Notes: a model not told the origin generated them from the sequence alone. A DNA stretch of 64,000 nucleotides from Bacteroidota bacterium (GCA_026708685.1 JAPOUL010000113.1:1-64000); one strand, 5' to 3'; shown: positions 44,000 to 53,361, numbered from the stretch's first letter. Translations and numbers: made by a program.

Positions 44000-45250
44000 T
44001 TACATCATTTCATGAAGATCCCGTACAGCACGTCGAATAGCCATGACTTCTTCGTAATCCTCAGTAAATACACCGTGAGGCCATGTACTGACTGCTCCCC
44101 GCTCATTAATTGTAATCTTTGTGAGACTTGATGCTCCTTCAGAGTCACTGTCAACCCAATAAATCAGCACATTTTCAGGAAGCAATCTTCTCTCAGCAAT
44201 CCAACGTCTTAAACGTAGTAGTATTATCTCTGAATGTGTTTCAAGAATCATTGGCCGTTTACTAGGTGAAACAGTATTCAGTAATAGTTCAGCAACATGA
44301 GCATGGGCAGCTGGATGAAGATCGGATTCTGGATGTTCAAAAATGTCAATGCCAGATTGAATAGACGCAGATGTCAACGCTGTCACAGCAACTGGAAGAA
44401 CCTGAGAGAGCCCCTCACCAGAAAACTCAAGAAGTACATTGTTTTTTTGATTTTTTGATCCAACCATGAGGTCAAAATATTCGCCAGACATTTTAACATA
44501 AAGATTGAGATTAAAAGCTGTGCGATACCATTTTTGGACAGAATTTCTGATCTCGTCTGATTTGGCCAATATAAATGGTGCATGGATACCTGTTGGATGA
44601 TGATAATGTGTATGTGATTCGTTGATAGAAAGAGCAGATGACTGAAAGTTGCGAGGATATCTAAGATAGCGAATATCTTGGCTCCACTTTTTCATGGCAT
44701 CAACTTGTTCATTGACCCATTCGGGAAGTTGGGTAGAAGTTCTGGGTAATATCCCTTGCCAATGGATCGGGAACGTATTCTCACAAATACCAAATCCAGA
44801 TACAATGTATGAGGAATTCAATTCAAGATTTTCTATGGAAGCCTTAAACATTTGACCATCATAATCAAGTTTCCAATTGATAATCCGCTCTTGAAACTCT
44901 GATGCCAGTGATGAAATTGAAATGTTCTGTATAGTAAGTGAGAGTTTGATCTCTATATTATTACGATCGGCAAACACAAGAGTCATATTTAGATTTCCAT
45001 GCAATGCTCGTCCATTTATTAAGTCCCTGAAAGTCCGAGCATGCCGAATTCCATCAACATTTAGATTCAGAAAATTTCGTTGATCTCCGTTGGACGCTCC
45101 CATGTTACCACACAATAAGTGTATGAGTTGGAGTAATGCTGATTTACCAGAGTTATTGCGACCCACAATAATGGTCAACGGAGCAATTTCAAGAATCGTA
45201 TTGCTCTTAAAACACTTATATCGTTCAATTGCTACCCTGATTAATTTCAT
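44000..45250 (-). CDS. AAA_15/AAA_21-type ATPase (DUF3696-like)
   Basis: A 416-residue ABC/SMC-type ATPase. It opens VAIERYKCFKSNTILEIAPL with Walker A IVGRNNSGKSALLQLIHLL (about 28-46). The signature-like region is FSGEGLSQVLPVAVTALTSA, Walker B is DIFEHPESDLHPAAHAHVAE and the H-loop is ILETHSEIILLRLRRW. A C-terminal strand VLIYWVDSDSEGASSLTKI is typical of the DUF3696 group. It has no nuclease domain of its own; the TOPRIM-like protein is encoded 3 bp downstream. That ATPase-plus-TOPRIM pair recalls split OLD or PARIS-type (AriA/AriB) systems. First gene of the three-gene operon. Confidence 0.88.
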   Translation of the reverse strand: MKLIRVAIERYKCFKSNTILEIAPLTIIVGRNNSGKSALLQLIHLLCGNMGASNGDQRNFLNLNVDGIRHARTFRDLINGRALHGNLNMTLVFADRNNIEIKLSLTIQNISISSLASEFQERIINWKLDYDGQMFKASIENLELNSSYIVSGFGICENTFPIHWQGILPRTSTQLPEWVNEQVDAMKKWSQDIRYLRYPRNFQSSALSINESHTHYHHPTGIHAPFILAKSDEIRNSVQKWYRTAFNLNLYVKMSGEYFDLMVGSKNQKNNVLLEFSGEGLSQVLPVAVTALTSASIQSGIDIFEHPESDLHPAAHAHVAELLLNTVSPSKRPMILETHSEIILLRLRRWIAERRLLPENVLIYWVDSDSEGASSLTKITINERGAVSTWPHGVFTEDYEEVMAIRRAVRDLHEMM

Positions 45251-45596
45251 GGATATAGATCATTCTGGAACATTTGAATAAACAATTGTGAGCATTTTGT
45301 TTGTAGGATGAACCGCTCTAGTCCCCTGATCATGAAATAAGATTCTTACAAAAATAATTGCCAGAACAACCAAGTTTCTTTCAAACGTAAGTAGAACTCT
45401 AATGTCACAAAAAGCACAAATCACTTGTATAATTTGAAACTACTACATGTTCAAACTGGATATTATGATTCCCAATGTTTAGATCAGGTAAAATATACAA
45501 CAATTCATCTTACTGGTCTCATCTTACTGGTCATGAATTATCATTATTGGAACTTAGAAAGGTCTTGTATGTTTATATCAAAATACGAAGAAGAAC
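45251..45596. other. Divergent intergenic stretch, 346 bp
   Basis: Contains the start regions of the minus-strand ATPase operon and the plus-strand AAA gene. A 14-bp tandem pair CATCTTACTGGTC[TA] lies at 45506-45533. No supported coding frame. Confidence 0.45.
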
Positions 45597-46826
45597 ATGG
45601 TCACTTTCATGGGTAAAAAGAAACATCCCCCCCATGGACCACCCGCATTCGACCGAGGTCCTACTCCCCATTTTCATGGACGAGCCTATATCTTAGATGA
45701 ATTCAGCATTCTTTTGGAACGTGCGATGCGGACACACATGGGAACCACATTCATCATTCAGGGTGCACCGGGTGCTGGAAAGACCGCCTTGCTTTACAAG
45801 ATGGGAAGCGATGCTCCTAAACCATGGCAAGTCGTGCATATTGATCCAGATGCGTTATGGGATACGAATTGGTTAATGCATGCTCTCGGCAGAGGTGGTG
45901 AATTCAATATCTCCGAGGTGACAGGGGGAGTGAGCCTCGCGGGTTACGTTAAAGGTGATGTAACATCCGTCCCTGTTCTCCCAAACCCCATAAGCGTCAT
46001 TGAACAATGGAATGTTCCGCTATTGCTCATTCTTGATGAAGCACAAACTATAGCTGAGGGAAACAAACCAGAAGGTAAAGATAAAAGCATCGCGACCAAT
46101 CTTCTTAAGCGCATCCATAACGGAGAGATGGGAAGACCAGTTGTTCTACTCATCGCAGGACTGGAAACAACACTGGGAGCATTTGAATCCTTAGGCCTAT
46201 CAAGGATCGGATTACAATGTGATGTGAAACTTGGTTCACTGAATTCCACATCTACCCGTGCAATCATTCAATCTTGGCTCACAAAGGATGGCAGAGCCAA
46301 GGGAGATGCCACTGTCTGGATTGACGCAATTGAACAGGAGTCGCATGGCTGGCCCCAGCATATTGCTGCATATGTGGAACCAGCCTTAAGGTACCTCCAA
46401 GCAAATCATGGGCATCTCACCCCCACAGGTTTAAGTAAAGTGTTGGAGTTGGGCAGAAAAGGACGCGCAAGCTACTATGAGCAACGTGTCCGCGACATTG
46501 AGGGAGGCGATGTCATACGTTTAGCTGAGGCTATTTTTGATCTTCCGGTTGGAATGAGGTTTGAGAAGAAGGCGATTGTATCGGAACTCAAAAAGGATCA
46601 TAGTGCAGAGAAAGTAGAAGGTATATTCCGCAAGTTCATAGAAAAGGGCATCATTGCAGAAGATGGTCAAGGATACTCAATTCCTATACCATCCATGCAT
46701 GACTGGCTGAAGTCAGAGCTGCTACTCCATAAAGAACGACTTTGGAAACCCCCGCCATCACCACACCCCAACAAAAGCCGTGGCAAATCAGGTGGAGATG
46801 GGGTCAGGTTTGATATGGAAAGATAA
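45597..46826 (+). CDS. AAA+ ATPase of mobile or accessory type
   Basis: A 409-residue protein (start ATG 45597 after GAAGAAG, or ATG 45609). A His/Pro-rich start (KKKHPPHGPPAFDRGP) is followed by FHGRAYILDEFSILLERAM, Walker A FIIQGAPGAGKTALLYKM (about 58-75), Walker B LLLILDEAQTIAEG and sensor VVLLIAGLETTLGAFES. The C-terminal ~90 residues look like a winged helix (EKKAIVSELKKDH, EGIFRKFIEKGIIAEDGQGY). The layout is like Orc1/TniB-type AAA+ proteins with a DNA-binding end. Function is unknown; the ruined recombinase that follows suggests it arrived as mobile cargo. Confidence 0.82.
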   Translation: MVTFMGKKKHPPHGPPAFDRGPTPHFHGRAYILDEFSILLERAMRTHMGTTFIIQGAPGAGKTALLYKMGSDAPKPWQVVHIDPDALWDTNWLMHALGRGGEFNISEVTGGVSLAGYVKGDVTSVPVLPNPISVIEQWNVPLLLILDEAQTIAEGNKPEGKDKSIATNLLKRIHNGEMGRPVVLLIAGLETTLGAFESLGLSRIGLQCDVKLGSLNSTSTRAIIQSWLTKDGRAKGDATVWIDAIEQESHGWPQHIAAYVEPALRYLQANHGHLTPTGLSKVLELGRKGRASYYEQRVRDIEGGDVIRLAEAIFDLPVGMRFEKKAIVSELKKDHSAEKVEGIFRKFIEKGIIAEDGQGYSIPIPSMHDWLKSELLLHKERLWKPPPSPHPNKSRGKSGGDGVRFDMER

Positions 46827-46881
46827 CTATCGCCTACACTGAAACTTTCCTGTGAAATTAGATCTCACAAAGTATTCTCCC

Positions 46882-47140
46882 ATGCAGGGTGAAGTTGCCA
46901 CACTCTCCAAAACCAAAGAGAGTTTGATTCAATCAAGTATTAGTGAGAACACGCGACTTGCTTATCAAAGGGCTTGGTCACGGTGGAACGGTTACCGAAA
47001 GTAATACAATGTAAGCGAAACCGATGTAGACTGGTAGGCTTCATCATGTATTTGCACCAAGTTGATCAGTTGTCCAAGTCACCATCGAAATCACCTTGCA
47101 CGGATCCGATTTGCCTATAAATTATACGAGAGACCCTTGC
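46882..47140 (+). pseudogene. Tyrosine recombinase remnant (core-binding domain)
   Basis: A 40-codon frame from ATG 46882 to TAA 47002 contains SISENTRLAYQRAWSRWNGY, the typical N-terminal core-binding start of phage-type integrases. After the stop the same frame gives YNVSETDVDW, then TAG. Further on, in shifted frames, VTIEITL and LARIRFAYKLYERPLLNPRV continue the expected helical pattern (S-T-I...L..I+.A+). The catalytic domain (R..HxxR..Y) is not seen. So this is a multiply broken fragment, not an active gene. Confidence 0.65.
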
Positions 47141-47458
47141 TGAACCCTCGCGTAGCTCAGAAATACTGCCATGCAGAAACTGTGATGCTTTTTTATAGTT
47201 GACTGTGAGGTTTTCATTAGGGTCTGAATCATTGGTGGTACAATGCCTAAATATGTTTATGGTCCGAGATATGTTAACGATTATCCTGAAAGCCCTCTTC
47301 AAGTGCTTCAGGGGCCCTCTGTGAGTTCCATGTACAGATGGTTCACTGCACCAGAGCCAACGCAGTGATTCAATGGCATGTCTAACCTTAGCGTTATCTA
47401 ATCCTAATCTCTGCATCACCTCTGCCCTAGTACCTGAGCATAGAAGATCCTTGATCAA
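47066..47458 (-). CDS. Uncertain small protein with HTH-like N-terminus
   Basis: A 130-residue frame. TRAEVMQRLGLDNAKVRHAI near residues 11-30 has the spacing of a helix-turn-helix. The rest has no recognisable features, and its 3' part lies antisense to the recombinase remnant, so the frame may be partly chance. It could be a small regulator left from the same mobile element. Confidence 0.3.
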   Translation of the reverse strand: MIKDLLCSGTRAEVMQRLGLDNAKVRHAIESLRWLWCSEPSVHGTHRGPLKHLKRAFRIIVNISRTINIFRHCTTNDSDPNENLTVNYKKASQFLHGSISELREGSARVSRIIYRQIGSVQGDFDGDLDN

Positions 47459-48106
47459 AAAGAAATATCAACATCACCACGCTGGATCTTCACGTCGATT
47501 CCATTTGATCAATAGACCAGAATGATCCTAATTTTACCGAATGAAGCATCAAGATTTTATGAGTGTATCGTGTATGGAAAAACAATCTTGGTGAACCAAA
47601 ATTAATCAATTCCATTCAAATACGGTAAGTCAATTGGTCAGTAAATATGGTTCCAGATTCATAACTGAAATTGCAAATGGAGTCAAAGATTGATGAATTA
47701 CCCAGACCAGTTGCTAATATTCTCTGGGATGTTTGGACAATGTATGCGAGATCGGTATGAATCCTCTAAAGTGCGTGCAAGAATCAACCTTGATCTTGCC
47801 CGATCGTACATTTCATGAGACTGCAGACCACCATCGCTAAGTAGTCCATGTTTGATAATACCTACATTTCTATAAAAATAGGAACGCTGTAGTAATGATT
47901 GTCTACACTAACCTCAATAACCATAACCAACACTCCAAGTGATTCTTTTCTGAGAGTTAAGGGTACAAGGTTCATCACATCCAGTTTTTCTGTTTAGATT
48001 TAATTCCACAAAAACTTAAGTATAAGTCATTGGGGAATAAAGATCATGATGACTTGAACAGTGCTTGAAGTGCCAGCTCCTACAATTCATTTTTATACAC
48101 ACATTG
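47459..48106. other. Intergenic stretch before menB, 648 bp
   Basis: No supported coding frame, tRNA or repeat. It forms the right margin of the accessory island and should include the menB promoter. Position and emptiness suggest decayed mobile DNA. Confidence 0.4.
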
Positions 48107-48991
48107 ATGAGCAAGAGGAAACATCATTTTACACATCGTCCGACGGTTTCAGGTCCCATTGAATGGGACAGAAATGGTGATTATACAGATATCATTTATG
48201 AGACAGGTATCCCAGAAACCGATACTGCAGGTATCGCAAAAGTGACGATCAATCGTCCAGAGGTACGCAATGCCTTTCGTCCATTGACCGTCACCGAAAT
48301 GCAACATGCCTTTGACAAAGCACGTGATGATCCATCCATTGGTGTGATCATTCTGACGGGAGCTGGATCGGATGCATTTTGCTCGGGCGGTGATCAGCGC
48401 ATTCGAGGGGATTACGGCTATACCGAAGAGGGTTCTGGTACGCAGCGTCTGAATGTACTTGATTTTCAGAGGCAGATCAGAACCTGCCCCAAGCCGGTCA
48501 TTGCAATGGTTGCAGGGTGGGCCGTCGGTGGAGGTCATGTATTGCATGTGATCTGTGATTTAACGATTGCAGCAGATAATGCTAGATTCATGCAGACGGG
48601 TCCCAAGGTGGGTTCCTTTGATGGTGGTTATGGTGCGAGTTATCTTGCTCGCCATGTAGGTCAGAAAAAGGCGAGAGAGATCTGGTTTTTATGTCGACCC
48701 TACAATGCTGAGGAGGCCCTGCAAATGGGATTGGTTAATACTGTAGTTCCATTGGAGGACTTAGAACGTACGACTGTACAATGGTGCAGAGAGATTTTAA
48801 TGAATTCAAATATTGCCATCCGAATGCTTAAAGCAGGATTTAATGCAGACTGTGACGGGCAAGCGGGGCTACAAGAATTGGCAGGGCATGCTACCATGCT
48901 CTTTTATATGACAGAGGAAGGTCAGGAGGGAAAGAATGCATACCTAAGTAAGCGTCCCCCCAACTTTGACAAGGACGGATATAAGCCATGA
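48107..48991 (+). CDS. menB: 1,4-dihydroxy-2-naphthoyl-CoA synthase
   Basis: About 294 residues from ATG 48107 ([12 protein letters not shown]); an in-frame ATG at 48065 would add 14 residues that do not fit the family. Crotonase-fold motifs: [80 protein letters not shown] and [20 protein letters not shown]. The [18 protein letters not shown] segment is typical of MenB. It closes the ring of o-succinylbenzoyl-CoA in menaquinone synthesis. The stop overlaps the menA start by 4 bp. Confidence 0.97.
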   Translation: MSKRKHHFTHRPTVSGPIEWDRNGDYTDIIYETGIPETDTAGIAKVTINRPEVRNAFRPLTVTEMQHAFDKARDDPSIGVIILTGAGSDAFCSGGDQRIRGDYGYTEEGSGTQRLNVLDFQRQIRTCPKPVIAMVAGWAVGGGHVLHVICDLTIAADNARFMQTGPKVGSFDGGYGASYLARHVGQKKAREIWFLCRPYNAEEALQMGLVNTVVPLEDLERTTVQWCREILMNSNIAIRMLKAGFNADCDGQAGLQELAGHATMLFYMTEEGQEGKNAYLSKRPPNFDKDGYKP

Positions 48992-49875
48992 GTGAACACC
49001 GAGCCCATGTCTGGGTCATGGCCGCTCGCCCGAAAACACTCCCCGTTGCTTTCGCTCCAATCATTGTAGGTTCTGCAATGGCTTGGGATGATGATGGCTT
49101 CCATTTTCTATCAATGGTGATTGCTACACTTTGTGCTACTTTAATTACCATTGGTACCAATTTCTGCAATGATTTTTCTGACTTTGCCAAAGGTGCTGAT
49201 ACCGATGAACGCAAAGGTCCGACCCGCGTGACTCAGTCGGGGCTGATTCAGTCTCAAACGATGAAGATAGCTACGTTGATTGTTTTTGGACTCGCGGTCT
49301 GCCTTGGAATGGTTCTCGTTTATCGGGGAGGCTGGATCATTCTACTGATTGGCATGATTTCCATCTTGGCGGGAATTTTTTATACAGCAGGTCCATGGCC
49401 ATTTGGATACAAGGGGCTTGGGGATGTGTTTGTATTGATTTTTTTCGGACCCGTTGCTGTTGGCGGTACCTACTATGTTCAAACACTAGAACTTTCCATC
49501 CATGTTCTCATGGCTGGTTTTACCACGGGATTACTGGCGACAGCCATCCTTGTTGTGAATAATATCCGAGATATTGAGGAGGATCGGGTATCTCAAAAAA
49601 TGACACTCGTAGTGCGTTTTGGAAGGAGATTTGGTGTTGGACTTTGGGCTTTCTGTATCGTGATGGCATCGGTATTACCACTCTTTCTGATCGTTCAGTC
49701 CAATGATCATATCTGGTCTGCACTCGCCGCACTGGTTCTCATTCCAGCCATCCCGCTGTTTTTGACGCTTAGCCAACAATCCGATCCTTTTCGCCTCAAT
49801 CCGATCTTGGGGAAAACGGCATTCCTGCTACTGAGCCATAGTGTACTCTTCTCAACTGGCTGGATTCTATCCTAG
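48988..49875 (+). CDS. menA: 1,4-dihydroxy-2-naphthoate polyprenyltransferase
   Basis: A 295-residue integral membrane prenyltransferase of the UbiA superfamily. It opens [19 protein letters not shown] and has the first Asp-rich site in [20 protein letters not shown] with [11 protein letters not shown], and the second at [20 protein letters not shown]. About eight to nine membrane helices are predicted. It attaches the polyprenyl chain to dihydroxynaphthoate in the inner membrane. Translation is coupled to menB through an ATGA overlap. Confidence 0.96.
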   Translation: MSEHRAHVWVMAARPKTLPVAFAPIIVGSAMAWDDDGFHFLSMVIATLCATLITIGTNFCNDFSDFAKGADTDERKGPTRVTQSGLIQSQTMKIATLIVFGLAVCLGMVLVYRGGWIILLIGMISILAGIFYTAGPWPFGYKGLGDVFVLIFFGPVAVGGTYYVQTLELSIHVLMAGFTTGLLATAILVVNNIRDIEEDRVSQKMTLVVRFGRRFGVGLWAFCIVMASVLPLFLIVQSNDHIWSALAALVLIPAIPLFLTLSQQSDPFRLNPILGKTAFLLLSHSVLFSTGWILS

Positions 49876-49902
49876 ACCTCGCTAATTATAGTGGAAATCC
49901 TC

Positions 49903-50406
49903 ATGACGAAAACATTGGAGCGAAGATTTGAACATACGCTCAAATTTCTTGATCAGACTTCCCCGCCGCCATCTCGTATTCTGGATTTAGGCACCCCCAA
50001 TGAACTTGGAAAAAGAATGCAGCTACATGGATATGAAGTTTCCAACACCGAAGGGGATCTTGAATGCCCAGAACCACTGGGACAGCATGCTGATCTTGTA
50101 ACGGCATTCGAAATTCTGGAGCATCTGGTATCCCCTGCAAATGTATTACGTGCCATTCAGGCACCCCGACTCATTGCCACAGTGCCCCTTAATCTCTGGT
50201 TTTCTAAAGCATATCATAATCCAAAGGATCTATGGGATCGTCATTATCATGAGTTTGAAGATTGGCAGTTTGACTGGTTGTTAGAGCACTCTGGGTGGAA
50301 GATTGTAAGGACCGAAAAATGGACAAGTTATGGGACATGCAACGGGATCCGTCCGCTTCTGCGACGTTTTACGGATCGTTATTATGCGGTTGAAGCGATG
50401 CGATAA
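49903..50406 (+). CDS. SAM-dependent methyltransferase (class I)
   Basis: About 167 residues from ATG 49903 (MTKTLERRFEHTLKF); a GTG at 49891 is possible. PPSRILDLGTPNELGKRM holds the SAM-binding glycine loop, DLVTAFEILEHLVSPANVLR is the Methyltransf_11-type acidic segment, and LIATVPLNLWFSKA follows, with ENHPKDLWDRHYHEFEDWQF-like spacing downstream. It is not a MenG by length or motif; the substrate is unknown. It follows menA by 27 bp and is probably in the same transcript. Confidence 0.8.
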   Translation: MTKTLERRFEHTLKFLDQTSPPPSRILDLGTPNELGKRMQLHGYEVSNTEGDLECPEPLGQHADLVTAFEILEHLVSPANVLRAIQAPRLIATVPLNLWFSKAYHNPKDLWDRHYHEFEDWQFDWLLEHSGWKIVRTEKWTSYGTCNGIRPLLRRFTDRYYAVEAMR

Positions 50407-50431
50407 GTGTTAGTCTGACTGTCATCGCTGA

Positions 50432-51457
50432 TCAACCTGTAGAGAATACCTCTTCCAGAGAAGAAACATTCAAATCTGATTTGATTACAGAGTTCATGAC
50501 GTTATGCATTCGTGAATGCATCAATGGTAGGAGATCCGTAAATACGTCTTTCTGAAAGATTTGATAGGTATCAAGTCCATGGACTTCATCAGGACAGTGT
50601 TGTGCCAACTCAATGAGTCCAAGTAGTCCGATCCCAGATTCATAAGAAGAGCTGATGACGCATCGTTTCAGATGTGTATGAGCCAAGTCAATCAGTTCAA
50701 GAGTTTTCGTTCGCCCTCCAAAGAGAGTTGGCTTGATCACCAATACATCGGCTAGAGGCCTGTATCTTTCTGCGTCAGATTCACGGAGAGTTTCATCCAA
50801 TGCGAGGGGTACTGCACTGAATTTGCCGAATTGAAAGAGTTGTGTTTTATCTTTGAGAGGTTCTTCAATGTAATCCAACATTAAGCCCTGAGTTTGATCA
50901 ACAAACTCCTTGGCATCGTTCACATTCCAACCTCGATTTGCATCAATACGAATCTTAATGCCGGGATTTTTATTGCAGATATGATGAACAAATTCTATAT
51001 CCTGCTCTAAGGTTTGCAGTCCAACTTTCAGTTTGATCGCTTTGTATCCGCTCATGGTGAACTTAACAGATGGATTACGTAGTTCATGAGTCACCAATTT
51101 GCATGATGTGATAGGACAGGGAGAGGGGGCTGGTTGTCGGTGTAGTGCTTTGTTTAGGTTGTGATGAGCCAGTTCAAATCCAAAAAGGACAGATGGGTGA
51201 ATGTGTTGATCTTCAATGAGAGGGGAGAGGTCTGGACAGCTGATGAGCAGCTTGGAATAATGGAGGGATTGCTTGATGGCTTGAGACAGAGACTCTTGAC
51301 TGAACCCAGGTAATGGACTGATTTCACCCCAGCCTTCGTGGTTTGAACTTGATAGACAGATTAAGAGTCCAGTTCGGTGAGTGTGCTGGGTACTAGCCCA
51401 ACTCACAGGATGGATCAGGGGAAGGTGATATTTATAGAGGTCAATCCGATCAATCAT
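50432..51457 (-). CDS. menC: o-Succinylbenzoate synthase
   Basis: A 341-residue enolase-superfamily enzyme. YHLPLIHPVSWASTQHTHRT opens the capping domain with GWGEISPLPGFSQESL. Barrel residues: AIKLKVGLQTLEQDI (K-x-K), KIRIDANRGWNV (Asp), DYIEEPLKDKTQLFQF (Glu), PLALDETLRESD (Asp) and LVIKPTLFGGRTKTLELI (Lys). It dehydrates SHCHC to o-succinylbenzoate. It runs convergently to the menB-menA transcript; the two stops are 25 bp apart. menE and menH were not found. Confidence 0.93.
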   Translation of the reverse strand: MIDRIDLYKYHLPLIHPVSWASTQHTHRTGLLICLSSSNHEGWGEISPLPGFSQESLSQAIKQSLHYSKLLISCPDLSPLIEDQHIHPSVLFGFELAHHNLNKALHRQPAPSPCPITSCKLVTHELRNPSVKFTMSGYKAIKLKVGLQTLEQDIEFVHHICNKNPGIKIRIDANRGWNVNDAKEFVDQTQGLMLDYIEEPLKDKTQLFQFGKFSAVPLALDETLRESDAERYRPLADVLVIKPTLFGGRTKTLELIDLAHTHLKRCVISSSYESGIGLLGLIELAQHCPDEVHGLDTYQIFQKDVFTDLLPLMHSRMHNVMNSVIKSDLNVSSLEEVFSTG

Positions 51458-51626
51458 GGCGTGGATGACTGCACTCAGGAAAGAAACGAATAATGGTGCA
51501 TGATAGTAGGGCTCCTGTGGGACAGAAGAGGTTATCTATGTTGGGTAGAAAAGAAGAGATTCAGGCAAGCCTGATTTGGGGAAGATCACCATTCATATGT
51601 TAGACAATCCAACCAAGACAACATAG

Positions 51627-52583
51627 CTACACATCCCATGCAAGTGCAGCCGCACCTTTCACCACACCATAATCAGGCATGTCGGAAACTTCGATCAATA
51701 CCTCCTCTTCAGGGGGATACCGAAATGTATGTTGATGGACATGTGCACGTACCTGCTCTAAGTAGTAAGATGCTCCAGTAGAAGCACCACCACCGATAAT
51801 GATGATTTGCGGGGAATACATATGCACTACGCTAACCAGAAACCACCCTAACTCTTTTGTCCATGTCGACAGCACATCCAAACACAGTGCATCACCACAT
51901 TTTGCACCATCAAGAACCGTTTCATAATCGATACGGCTTGGATCCTGAAAGTAGAGATCATTCAATTGAGAGGGGAGACCTCTGGCTAATCCATCGCGAG
52001 CAAGGACCGCCAGAGCGGAAGCAGAGCACAGGATGTTGGCCGTTCCTCGTGCACGGGTAATACACAAACGATCGCTATTAGACTGTTGAATAATATGGCT
52101 CGCTTGTGTGCCAAACTGAAGATGTGGGTCACGTAAGATCTGACCGTTCAAAAGTACACCTGAGCCAACGCCAGTTCCAAGGGTAATCGAAACCGCCCAG
52201 TCATAGTCTCTGGCTTTGCCATATTTCGTTTCACCAAGAATGGATAATCGTCCATCATTATCAGCAATGACGGGTAGGTCAAGTGCATCAGCCAGATTGC
52301 TGACCATTGGGTAGCCCTCTATGCGAAGTTTTCCTGGCAACAGGACTACCCCTTTGGCGGGATCTACCGCACCTGGGAAGGCGATTCCAATGGATGCAGG
52401 AGCGGGGCCAATCCGCGATTGGATGGATGAAATTTCCTTGAGGAGGGTGGCTTCAAGTTGTTCCGCGGTTTGATGATAGCCAGATGGACATAGGTGCGTT
52501 TCAATCAGAGTGCCGTCATCAAGCACAGCACCCATTTTGATGCGGGTTCCACCGACATCTATTCCAATCACATAGTCATTCAT
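51627..52583 (-). CDS. ROK family sugar kinase
   Basis: About 318 residues from ATG 52583 (MNDYVIGIDVGGTRIKMGAV); an upstream in-frame ATG at 52622 overlaps the SIS gene by 47 bp and is unlikely. ATP-binding and ROK elements include ASIGIAFPGAVDPAKGVVLL, PVIADNDGRLSILGETKYG (catalytic Asp), AVSITLGTGVGSGVLLNGQ and QIIIIGGGASTGASYYLEQV. The CxCGxxGC zinc motif that most ROK proteins have is missing; the matching region reads RLCITRARGTANILCSAS. It overlaps the SIS gene by 8 bp, so both probably handle one amino sugar or sugar phosphate. Confidence 0.88.
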   Translation of the reverse strand: MNDYVIGIDVGGTRIKMGAVLDDGTLIETHLCPSGYHQTAEQLEATLLKEISSIQSRIGPAPASIGIAFPGAVDPAKGVVLLPGKLRIEGYPMVSNLADALDLPVIADNDGRLSILGETKYGKARDYDWAVSITLGTGVGSGVLLNGQILRDPHLQFGTQASHIIQQSNSDRLCITRARGTANILCSASALAVLARDGLARGLPSQLNDLYFQDPSRIDYETVLDGAKCGDALCLDVLSTWTKELGWFLVSVVHMYSPQIIIIGGGASTGASYYLEQVRAHVHQHTFRYPPEEEVLIEVSDMPDYGVVKGAAALAWDV

Positions 52584-53352
52584 CGGTGAACAGGTGAGCC
52601 AAGCTTTTTCTGTACGAGTCATAGAACAGGTCTAATTGATGCTCAGCTGAAGTGTTACCGATGAATTGGTGACTGGGCAAAAGAACGGGTGGATGACCAA
52701 GTGCCAAAAGTTTTTCTGCCACCGAAACCCTTAACATATTCATCAACATTCCACCAGTGACCGTCGATATCGGTCCAGTGCGCCACTGAAGTCCTTCAAG
52801 TTCAAGGATACAGTCACCAGGGGGACACTGGTTGTCAAGAACGATGTCCGCGATATCAACGAGTTTTTTACCTGATGGATGTGGAGCATCTGTAGCATCA
52901 CTATGTGCTCTGGAAACCACACTAATCACGGGCATATGGCGTTCTTTAACTCCTAAAGCCATTTCTACAATCAGAGGACGAATTCCACTGGTGGAAATGA
53001 TGATAAATGCGTCATGCGGACCAAAACGAAAACTCTTTAAAATTTCTTCGGCATACCCATGTACTTTTTCTAAATGGAGTGGTCCACGCAGACCATTTGG
53101 TCCAATGATCGCAGAATGGTTGGAAAGAGCTAATTCTACGAGGGCATAAAAACCAACAAATCCTCCTTGACGAGGTGTCATTTCTTCACACATCATCCGA
53201 GAGTGCCCTGCACCAAAACAGAAGATCAGCCCCCCTTTAGCAATCCGGTGAGCACATAATTCAGCCGCCCGGTCAATTTCCTCCGATTGCGTTTCTTTCA
53301 GCTGTTGCAACCGTTGTAGTGTCTGGTCAAAGTAACTCAATGCTGCTGACAT
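52576..53352 (-). CDS. SIS domain sugar isomerase-like protein (UPF0309-like)
   Basis: About 258 residues from ATG 53352 (MSAALSYFDQTLQRL), 9 bp after the HU-SPOR gene. A SIS fold is shown by IFCFGAGHSRMMCEEMTPRQ, DAFIIISTSGIRPLIVEMAL and MPVISVVSRAHSDATDAPHP. The overall order, including GGMLMNMLRVSVAEKLLALG, matches UPF0309-type proteins rather than GmhA or KpsF. SIS domains bind sugar phosphates. Coupled to the ROK kinase gene downstream, it suggests a two-step route for an unknown phosphosugar. Confidence 0.85.
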   Translation of the reverse strand: MSAALSYFDQTLQRLQQLKETQSEEIDRAAELCAHRIAKGGLIFCFGAGHSRMMCEEMTPRQGGFVGFYALVELALSNHSAIIGPNGLRGPLHLEKVHGYAEEILKSFRFGPHDAFIIISTSGIRPLIVEMALGVKERHMPVISVVSRAHSDATDAPHPSGKKLVDIADIVLDNQCPPGDCILELEGLQWRTGPISTVTGGMLMNMLRVSVAEKLLALGHPPVLLPSHQFIGNTSAEHQLDLFYDSYRKSLAHLFTDE

Positions 53353-53361
53353 AAAGACCAA

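Noticed and set aside
43035-45250. Straight call of the PARIS system (AriA/AriB)
   Set aside because: The ATPase and TOPRIM-like arrangement is similar, but the TOPRIM block begins about 100 residues into the protein, a DUF262 gene is attached, and homology to AriB cannot be shown without a search.
51540-51626. TCAGGC-aa-GCCTGA palindrome between menC and the ROK gene
   Set aside because: A two-base loop cannot form a good hairpin and there is no T-run; it may be a small operator, but nothing supports that.
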